Source of the DNA: Comamonadaceae bacterium
GTDB lineage: Bacteria; Pseudomonadota; Gammaproteobacteria; Burkholderiales; Burkholderiaceae_C
Direction of reading: 5' to 3'
NCBI GenBank assembly: GCA_947448745.1
Contig: CANFOQ010000029.1
Location: 1-37,465, forward strand
DNA: 37,465 bases
Positions 32,672-37,465 of the stretch are shown in pieces. Under the pieces are notes generated by a model. It saw nothing but the letters and a program-made list of their open reading frames with translations, was not told the DNA's origin and did not search any database. The position numbers and the translations under genes are program-made. Within the stretch, counting starts at the first letter, position 1; every line of letters starts with the position of its first letter.

Positions 32672-32717
32672 CAGGTGCTGCAAGCGTGGCCTTGTTGCAA
32701 AGCGCGGCTTGTGTCTT

Positions 32718-33551
32718 CTATACAGGCAAAGCGTTTTGCAAAGCTTGGTTGAAAGCCTCGGGTTGCTCGTATTGCACCCAATGCCCGGCGTTGGCAATGG
32801 TTTGAAAGCTTTGCAAGTTGCAGCCCGCCAAACGCTCGGGCAACAAATGCATCTTGCCTTTGTACAGCGCATCCAATGCACCCCAGATGCCATGCACTTC
32901 ACATGTCCATTTGGTTTGCTGATGCAACAGTGCATCACTGCGGGCGATGCGTCTGCGCCGCAAGCGATCACGCGACACATTCTGGGCTTGCATCGTTAGC
33001 AAGTCTTCAGTGACCAAGCTTTCGTTGTGGAGCATGATGGCCAACAAATTGTTTTTATGCACGCCCAGTCGCTCTTCGGCGCTCATGTCGTCGCGAAAGC
33101 CGCGCATGTTCAAGATGTTGTTGGACAGGCCCAAGCCTGGCACACCCACCAACACCAATCGTTTGAAACGTGTGGGCCACTGTGCGGCTGCGAACCCCGC
33201 CATCAAGCCGCCAAACGAGAAGCCCACAACATCCAGTGCTTCACTGCCAAACAAGTGCTGTAAGCCTTCTTCAAGGGGCTCTGCGAGGTCATCGGCGTCT
33301 AAGGCCTTCAAGGGGAGTTCAGAGTCGCCCAGCCCTGGGGTGTCTAAGGCCCACACTGCGCGTTGCTGGCTGAGTGGCAAGACATTGCACACCCAATGGT
33401 TCCAACTGCCACTGCCACCGTGCAGCAGCACCAAGGGCTTGCCTGCAGCTTGGTTCCACACATGCCACACCTGCACACCAGACGCTGTGTGCAGTTCAAT
33501 CCGCTTGGACAGGCTTTGTGCCTTTTCAAGTTCTTGTTTCAAGTTCCACAT
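32718..33551 (-). CDS. Alpha/beta-fold hydrolase
   Basis: 277 residues from ATG 33551; the frame is open to 33692, but the extension translates the tandem hairpins and part of a tRNA. The oxyanion segment is LLHGGSGSWNHW, the nucleophile elbow GFSFGG with Ser112, the likely acid Asp227 in GIWGALDALY, and the base His257 in NAGHWVQYEQ. It could be a C-C hydrolase, esterase or thioesterase. It converges on the RidA-like gene with 46 bases between, so it is not in that operon, but the position suggests a role in the same pathway. Only about 30 bases lie between its start and the hairpin repeats, and no clear promoter or ribosome site is seen there. Confidence 0.85.
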   Translation of the reverse strand: MWNLKQELEKAQSLSKRIELHTASGVQVWHVWNQAAGKPLVLLHGGSGSWNHWVCNVLPLSQQRAVWALDTPGLGDSELPLKALDADDLAEPLEEGLQHLFGSEALDVVGFSFGGLMAGFAAAQWPTRFKRLVLVGVPGLGLSNNILNMRGFRDDMSAEERLGVHKNNLLAIMLHNESLVTEDLLTMQAQNVSRDRLRRRRIARSDALLHQQTKWTCEVHGIWGALDALYKGKMHLLPERLAGCNLQSFQTIANAGHWVQYEQPEAFNQALQNALPV

Positions 33552-33581
33552 GGTTGGGAGTGAAGGTGATGCGGTTCTGAA

Positions 33582-33670
33582 ATGCACAACGCCCACTGAA
33601 GTGGGCCTCATTGCCAAACGCCCACTGAAGTGGGCCCTCCATGCAAAACGCCCACTTGAAAGTGGGCGTT
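33582..33670. repeat. Three tandem hairpin units of 29-30 bases
   Basis: The unit is roughly ATGC(A/C)AACGCCCACT, GA, AGTGGGCC(C)TC. Hairpin cores start at 33588, 33617 and 33647. Copies 1 and 2 share the core AACGCCCACTGAAGTGGGCC exactly; copy 3 has one extra base pair and ends in GTT, making AACGCCCACTT/AAGTGGGCGTT a complete palindrome. They lie just downstream of the minus-strand initiator tRNA gene. Confidence 0.9.
33647..33670 (-). terminator. Probable terminator after tRNA-fMet
   Basis: An 11-base-pair stem with a two-base loop, seven bases after the tRNA 3' end on the minus strand, followed by TTTTGC. The T-run is short, which may explain why two further hairpins follow. Confidence 0.6.
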
Positions 33671-33677
33671 GTGTATG

Positions 33678-33754
<77 letters not shown>

Positions 33755-33766
33755 TCGTGTGCGTTG

Positions 33767-33772
33767 ATTGTA
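33767..33772 (-). promoter_or_regulatory. Candidate -10 element for tRNA-fMet
   Basis: TACAAT on the minus strand, 12 bases before the tRNA 5' end, the same distance (within one base) as the TATAGT before tRNA-Phe. The -35 position would fall in the end of rplQ and shows no TTGACA-like sequence, so read-through from rplQ is as likely. Confidence 0.3.
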
Positions 33773-33776
33773 ACTG

Positions 33777-34169
33777 TTATTCAGCTGCGGCGGCAGGTGT
33801 TTCGGCGATTTCAGGACGATCGACCAATTCAACCAAAGCCATGGGCGCGTTGTCACCCACGCGGAAACCCATTTTCAAAATGCGTGTGTAGCCACCGGGA
33901 CGTGTTTTGTAACGTGGGCCGAGTTCGGCAAACAACTTGACCACGTTGTCGCGGTTGCGCAGGCGGTTGAAAGCCAAACGCTTGTTGGACAAAGTGGGTT
34001 CTTTGGCGAGTGTGAGCATGGGCTCGATAACGCGGCGCAGTTCTTTGGCCTTGGGCAAAGTGGTTTTGATGGCTTCGTGCTCGATCAACGAGTTCATCAT
34101 GTTTTGCAACATGGCCAAACGGTGTGAGCTGGTGCGGTTGAGTTTTCTAAGTCCGTGTCCGTGACGCAT
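33777..34169 (-). CDS. rplQ: 50S ribosomal protein L17
   Basis: 130 residues (E. coli 127). It starts [20 protein letters not shown], the invariant L17 opening, and continues [20 protein letters not shown], then [26 protein letters not shown]. It is part of the large ribosomal subunit and the last protein gene of the alpha operon. AAGGA lies seven bases before the start. The short Ala-rich tail (ETPAAAAE) is normal for Burkholderiales. Confidence 0.98.
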   Translation of the reverse strand: MRHGHGLRKLNRTSSHRLAMLQNMMNSLIEHEAIKTTLPKAKELRRVIEPMLTLAKEPTLSNKRLAFNRLRNRDNVVKLFAELGPRYKTRPGGYTRILKMGFRVGDNAPMALVELVDRPEIAETPAAAAE

Positions 34170-34208
34170 GATCTTGTCCTTTTTTGAATGACGCTTTTTT
34201 TGCCGGCC

Positions 34209-34250
34209 GCCGTATCAGGTACGGCCAGGGGGATAGCAACTCAAGTTGCT
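34209..34250 (-). other. Two hairpins between rpoA and rplQ
   Basis: Minus-strand order: AGCAACT/AGTTGCT with a two-base loop (34250-34235), then GCCGTA/TACGGC with a five-base loop (34225-34209), followed by a run of seven A before rplQ. They may modulate processing or read-through; there is no T-run making a strong terminator. Confidence 0.5.
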
Positions 34251-34258
34251 TTTGGTTG

Positions 34259-35254
34259 TTAGATTCGTTTGGCTTCCAAACCGGCAGGTGGCCAGCCTTC
34301 GAGCTTCATGCCCAAAGTCAAACCACGTGAAGCCAACACTTCTTTGATTTCGTTCAAAGATTTGCGGCCCAGGTTGGGGGTCTTCAACAATTCGTTTTCG
34401 GTGCGTTGAATCAAATCGCCAATGTAGAAAATGTTTTCTGCTTTGAGGCAATTGGCTGAACGCACAGTGAGTTCCAACTCGTCCACGGGACGCAGCAGGA
34501 TGGGGTCGACTTGTTGGGTGCTGCGCGGAGCGGGTGCATCGAATGCAGCCAACTCGTTGCCTTCCAACTGTGCGAAGACGGCCAGTTGTTCCACCAAAAT
34601 TTTGGCTGATGAACGCACGGCATCTTCAGCAGTGATGGCGCCGTTGGTTTCGATTTCCATGACCAAGCGGTCCAAGTCGGTGCGTTGTTCGACACGGGCG
34701 TTTTCAACGCTGTAGCTCACGCGCTTGACGGGTGAGAAAGACGCGTCCAACACAATGCGGCCGATGGATTTGTTCACTTCGTCGGCATGGCGGCGCATGC
34801 TGCCGGGCACATAGCCACGGCCTTTTTCAACCTTGAGTTGGATGTCAATTTTGCCGCCGTGCGACAAGTTGGCGATCACGTGCTCGGGGTTGATGATTTC
34901 GACGTCGTGCGGTGTTTGAATGTCAGCAGCTGTGACTTGACCTTCGCCGTCTTTGCGCAGGCTCAGGGTGACTTCGTCACGGTTGTGCAGTTTGAAGACC
35001 ACGCCTTTGAGGTTCAACAAAATGTTGACCACGTCTTCTTGCACGCCGTCGATGGACGAGTACTCGTGCAACACGCCAGCAATGGTGACATCGGTCACGG
35101 CATAGCCAACCATGGAAGACAACAAAACGCGGCGCAATGCATTGCCCAAGGTGTGGCCGTAACCACGCTCAAAAGGTTCCAAGGTCACTTTGGACTTGTT
35201 GTGGCCCAATTGTTCAACTTGGATGGCTTTAGGCTTCAGAAGATTTGTTTGCAT
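34259..35254 (-). CDS. rpoA: RNA polymerase alpha subunit
   Basis: 331 residues (E. coli 329). The N-terminal domain has the assembly motif [20 protein letters not shown] near 28-47, and the C-terminal domain has [14 protein letters not shown], the region (Arg265, Asn268 and Lys271 in E. coli numbering) that touches UP elements and activators, followed by the helix-hairpin-helix [19 protein letters not shown]. It assembles the core polymerase. GAGG lies upstream of the ATG. It stands in standard order between rpsD and rplQ. Confidence 0.99.
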   Translation of the reverse strand: MQTNLLKPKAIQVEQLGHNKSKVTLEPFERGYGHTLGNALRRVLLSSMVGYAVTDVTIAGVLHEYSSIDGVQEDVVNILLNLKGVVFKLHNRDEVTLSLRKDGEGQVTAADIQTPHDVEIINPEHVIANLSHGGKIDIQLKVEKGRGYVPGSMRRHADEVNKSIGRIVLDASFSPVKRVSYSVENARVEQRTDLDRLVMEIETNGAITAEDAVRSSAKILVEQLAVFAQLEGNELAAFDAPAPRSTQQVDPILLRPVDELELTVRSANCLKAENIFYIGDLIQRTENELLKTPNLGRKSLNEIKEVLASRGLTLGMKLEGWPPAGLEAKRI

Positions 35255-35309
35255 TCGTTTTTCCTCTCAATGCCCCCGGCTCGTTACACCGGTAAGGCAG
35301 GATGATGAC

Positions 35310-35330
35310 CCCTGGACTACATGACCAGGG
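35310..35330 (-). other. Inverted repeat between rpsD and rpoA
   Basis: CCCTGG (35310-35315) and CCAGGG (35325-35330) with a nine-base loop lie in the 106-base gap between the two genes. No T-run follows. It is probably an intercistronic structure rather than a terminator. Confidence 0.5.
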
Positions 35331-35360
35331 CGGCGGATTCAAGGAGCCAAAGAGCCCCGG

Positions 35361-35984
35361 TTAACGCGAATACAACTCAACGATCAAAGATTCGTTGATG
35401 TCAGCCGCAAATTCGTCACGGTCAGGCGTCTTCTTGAAGATGCCTTCGGCTTTTTCTACATTGACGTCAACCCATGCTGGAATGCCAACTTGGGTGGCCA
35501 ATTGCAGCGCTTCCACAACGCGGCCTTGCTTTTTGGATTTTTCACGCACGCTCACCACGTCACCAGCCTTGACCAAATAGGAAGGGATGTTGACTTGATG
35601 GCCATTGACGGTGATGGCTTTGTGGGAGACCAACTGACGTGCTTCAGCACGTGTGGAGCCAAAACCCATGCGGTAGACCACGTTGTCCAAACGCGATTCC
35701 AACAAAGACAACAGGTTGGAACCAGTGTTGCCTTTTTGTTTGTCGGCCATGGCGAAGTAGCGGCGGAATTGACGCTCCAACACGCCGTACATGCGTTTGA
35801 CTTTTTGTTTTTCACGCAACTGCAAACCGAAGTCAGACATGCGCTGACCGGAGGTGCGGCCATGTTGGCCGGGTTTGCTGTCGAATTTGGCCTTGTCTGC
35901 GATCGAGCGACGTGCGCTCTTCAGAAACAGGTCGGTGCCTTCACGGCGAGATAGTTTGGCCTTGGGGCCGAGGTAACGTGCCAC
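35361..35984 (-). CDS. rpsD: 30S ribosomal protein S4
   Basis: 207 residues (E. coli 206). It starts [15 protein letters not shown] and has the S4 RNA-binding domain [25 protein letters not shown]. It nucleates assembly of the small subunit by binding 16S rRNA and in E. coli represses the alpha operon. The start codon is GTG at 35982-35984 with AAGGAAG five bases upstream. The Cys-rich zinc motif of some S4 proteins is absent. Confidence 0.98.
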   Translation of the reverse strand: MARYLGPKAKLSRREGTDLFLKSARRSIADKAKFDSKPGQHGRTSGQRMSDFGLQLREKQKVKRMYGVLERQFRRYFAMADKQKGNTGSNLLSLLESRLDNVVYRMGFGSTRAEARQLVSHKAITVNGHQVNIPSYLVKAGDVVSVREKSKKQGRVVEALQLATQVGIPAWVDVNVEKAEGIFKKTPDRDEFAADINESLIVELYSR

Positions 35985-36027
35985 TTGAACTTCCTTTTAT
36001 GTCAACTGCCCGCACAGAATGCAGGGA

Positions 36028-36051
36028 GCCGCTGATGTGAACACCAGCGGC
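36028..36051 (-). other. Hairpin between rpsK and rpsD
   Basis: GCCGCTG (36028-36034) pairs with CAGCGGC (36045-36051) around a ten-base loop, with GCCC/GGGC able to pair outside it (36008-36011 with 36055-36058). It lies in the 85-base gap before rpsD, the gene for the S4 protein that in E. coli represses this operon from a structure upstream of rpsM. Whether it binds S4 is unknown. Confidence 0.45.
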
Positions 36052-36069
36052 GGTGGGCTTGTTTTGAAA

Positions 36070-36474
36070 TCAGATGCGACGGCGCTTTTGCGGACGGCAT
36101 CCGTTGTGAGGAACCGGCGTCACATCAGAAATGGAATTGATGCGAATGCCCAGGGCCGCCAACGCGCGAACCGAAGACTCACGGCCGGGGCCGGGACCTT
36201 TGATTTCGACGTCGAGGTTCTTGATGCCCTGATCAATGGCGGCACGACCAGCCACCTCGGATGCCACCTGAGCGGCAAACGGTGTGGACTTGCGTGAGCC
36301 CTTGAAACCTTGACCACCGGACGACGCCCAAGACAATGCATTGCCTTGGCGGTCGGTGATGGTGATGATGGTGTTGTTGAAAGACGCATGCACGTGCGCA
36401 ATGCCGTCCGCAACGTTTTTGCGAACCTTCTTGCGCACACGTTGTGCGGCTGAGTTGACGGGTGCTTTTGCCAT
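36070..36474 (-). CDS. rpsK: 30S ribosomal protein S11
   Basis: 134 residues (E. coli 129). Conserved blocks are [56 protein letters not shown] and the terminal [17 protein letters not shown]. It forms part of the 30S platform near the mRNA exit. It is 12 bases downstream of rpsM, with GAGGG before the start. Confidence 0.99.
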   Translation of the reverse strand: MAKAPVNSAAQRVRKKVRKNVADGIAHVHASFNNTIITITDRQGNALSWASSGGQGFKGSRKSTPFAAQVASEVAGRAAIDQGIKNLDVEIKGPGPGRESSVRALAALGIRINSISDVTPVPHNGCRPQKRRRI

Positions 36475-36486
36475 GATGGTCCCTCT

Positions 36487-36852
36487 TTATTTCTTCAGCG
36501 ATTGAGCCGCCTTGCGGGGGCCTTTGCGGGTACGCGCATTGGTGCGTGTACGTTGGCCGCGCATAGGCAGACCGCGACGATGGCGGAAACCGCGGTAACA
36601 ACCGATGTCCATCAAACGCTTGATGTTCATGGTGGTTTCACGGCGCAAATCGCCTTCGATGGTGAACAGTGCGATTTGATCGCGAATCTTTTCAAGGTCT
36701 GAATCGTTCAGGTCCTTGATTTTCTTGGCGTAGTCGATGCCGCAAGCTTCGCAAATTTTGCGAGCGCGGGTGCGACCGATGCCAAAGATTGACGTCAAGC
36801 CAATCTCTGTGTGCTTATGGGGCGGAATATTGATACCAGCGATACGTGCCAT
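36487..36852 (-). CDS. rpsM: 30S ribosomal protein S13
   Basis: 121 residues (E. coli 118). It starts [20 protein letters not shown], has [19 protein letters not shown], and ends with the basic [20 protein letters not shown] tail that reaches the P-site tRNA. It sits in the 30S head and makes bridges to the 50S. It is the first gene of the classical alpha operon. GAGG lies seven bases upstream. Confidence 0.99.
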   Translation of the reverse strand: MARIAGINIPPHKHTEIGLTSIFGIGRTRARKICEACGIDYAKKIKDLNDSDLEKIRDQIALFTIEGDLRRETTMNIKRLMDIGCYRGFRHRRGLPMRGQRTRTNARTRKGPRKAAQSLKK

Positions 36853-36879
36853 GAGAAACCTCTTGAATGCGGTGGAAGA

Positions 36880-36993
36880 TCAGCCTTGGCGCTGCTTGTG
36901 ACGTGGATCCGTGCAAATAACACGCACCACGCCTTTACGGCGGATGATCTTGCAGTTGCGGCAAATTGTTTTGACCGAAGCCGAAACTTTCAT
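36880..36993 (-). CDS. rpmJ: 50S ribosomal protein L36
   Basis: 37 residues, the usual size. It starts [15 protein letters not shown] and contains Cys11, Cys14, Cys27 and His32, the complete zinc ribbon, so it is the zinc-containing (C+) form. AGGAGAA lies upstream of the ATG. It is located between infA and rpsM as in most Betaproteobacteria. Confidence 0.98.
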   Translation of the reverse strand: MKVSASVKTICRNCKIIRRKGVVRVICTDPRHKQRQG

Positions 36994-37059
36994 TTCATTC
37001 TCCTAAAAACCCAGAACACGCACCTTGCGCATTCCAACAAACTCTGCATGTTTCACGCC

Positions 37060-37278
37060 TCACTTGGCGCGGAACACAATTCTTGCTCTACTCAAATCGT
37101 AGGGCGTTAACTCAACCGTCACTTTGTCCCCTGGCAGGATACGGATGTAATGCATCCGCATCTTGCCGGAGATGTGTCCGAGCACCACATGGCCGTTTTC
37201 CAGTTTGACCCGGAAGGTGGCATTGGGGAGGTTTTCAACAACCTCTCCTTGCATCTGGATGACATCGTCCTTCGCCAT
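37060..37278 (-). CDS. infA: Translation initiation factor IF-1
   Basis: 72 residues, a single S1-like OB fold: [38 protein letters not shown], and [19 protein letters not shown]. It binds the 30S A site during initiation. It starts eight bases after the secY stop and is followed by rpmJ after 66 bases. Confidence 0.98.
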   Translation of the reverse strand: MAKDDVIQMQGEVVENLPNATFRVKLENGHVVLGHISGKMRMHYIRILPGDKVTVELTPYDLSRARIVFRAK

Positions 37279-37286
37279 GCGCCCAA

Positions 37287-37465
37287 TCAGCCACCCGGTG
37301 CCATCTTGAAGTTGGCCTTTTTGAGCAGCGATTCATACTGCTGACTCATCAGGTAGTTTTGCACTTGGGCCATGAAGTCCATGGTGACCACCACGATGAT
37401 CAGCAACGACGTGCCACCAAAGTAGAAAGGCACGTTGTACTTGAGGATGAGAAATTCGGGCACCA
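37287..37465 (-). CDS. secY: Preprotein translocase subunit SecY (C-terminal end, partial)
   Basis: The reverse-strand frame is open from the window edge to TGA at 37287-37289, giving about 58 residues: [20 protein letters not shown], then [21 protein letters not shown] and a short tail [16 protein letters not shown]. This is the last membrane segment and cytoplasmic tail of SecY, the protein-conducting channel of the inner membrane. The rest lies outside the window. It is co-directional with infA. Confidence 0.95.
   Translation of the reverse strand, partial: VPEFLILKYNVPFYFGGTSLLIIVVVTMDFMAQVQNYLMSQQYESLLKKANFKMAPGG

Overview
The window is a gene-dense, GC-rich stretch of bacterial chromosome. 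It is best explained as a member of the Burkholderiales (Betaproteobacteria), probably family Comamonadaceae. The reasons are the two-gene indolepyruvate oxidoreductase with a separate long beta-type subunit, a Bug-type periplasmic receptor, NodI/NodJ-like ABC genes, a DUF1840 protein, and the ribosomal order secY-infA-rpmJ-rpsM-rpsK-rpsD-rpoA-rplQ. The family call is an inference from gene content; no 16S gene is present. No insertion sequence, prophage, CRISPR array or integron was seen, and no gene-free gap exceeds 300 bases.

Layout. (1) 1-5825, plus strand: the end of an IorA-like subunit, an IorB-like subunit, an HpaI-type aldolase and a complete DctPQM TRAP transporter. (2) 5866-9156, minus: a PhoX-family phosphatase and a di-haem DUF1111 protein as a tight pair. 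(3) 9283-9616, minus: tRNA-Phe with terminator and a small lipoprotein. (4) 9668-11358, plus: a NodI/NodJ-like ABC exporter pair. (5) 11360-20861, minus: nine packed genes: acyl-CoA ligase, LivG, LivH, LivM, LivK, LivF, a PaaK-like CoA ligase, a Bug receptor and a 2Fe-2S ferredoxin. (6) 20940-22426, plus: a divergent Crp/Fnr-family regulator overlapping an rRNA pseudouridine synthase gene. (7) 22469-25784: htpG with a heat-shock type promoter, converging on srkA and a DUF1840 gene. (8) 25868-32671, plus: a six-gene aromatic-CoA cluster (flavin monooxygenase/OYE fusion, MarR regulator, enoyl-CoA hydratase family, acyl-CoA dehydrogenase, aryl-CoA ligase, RidA-like protein), facing an alpha/beta hydrolase. 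(9) 33582-37465, minus: secY end, infA, rpmJ, the alpha operon, and an initiator tRNA gene followed by three tandem hairpins.

How it works together. The accessory genes centre on taking up organic acids (TRAP, Liv ABC, Bug) and processing them as CoA thioesters. The cluster at 25868-32671 has the make-up of the aerobic 2-aminobenzoyl-CoA (anthraniloyl-CoA) route, in which one fused flavoenzyme hydroxylates and dearomatises the ring. The most interesting idea here is that the RidA-like protein at the end of that operon removes nitrogen from the enamine formed by that enzyme. The second is a candidate Crp-type operator placed near -41.5 of a candidate promoter for the nine-gene operon, next to the divergent regulator gene. 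Other points worth attention are a PhoX-family protein without the cysteine expected at its metal site, a PaaK-like ligase with an altered P-loop, and an initiator tRNA gene attached to the end of the alpha operon.
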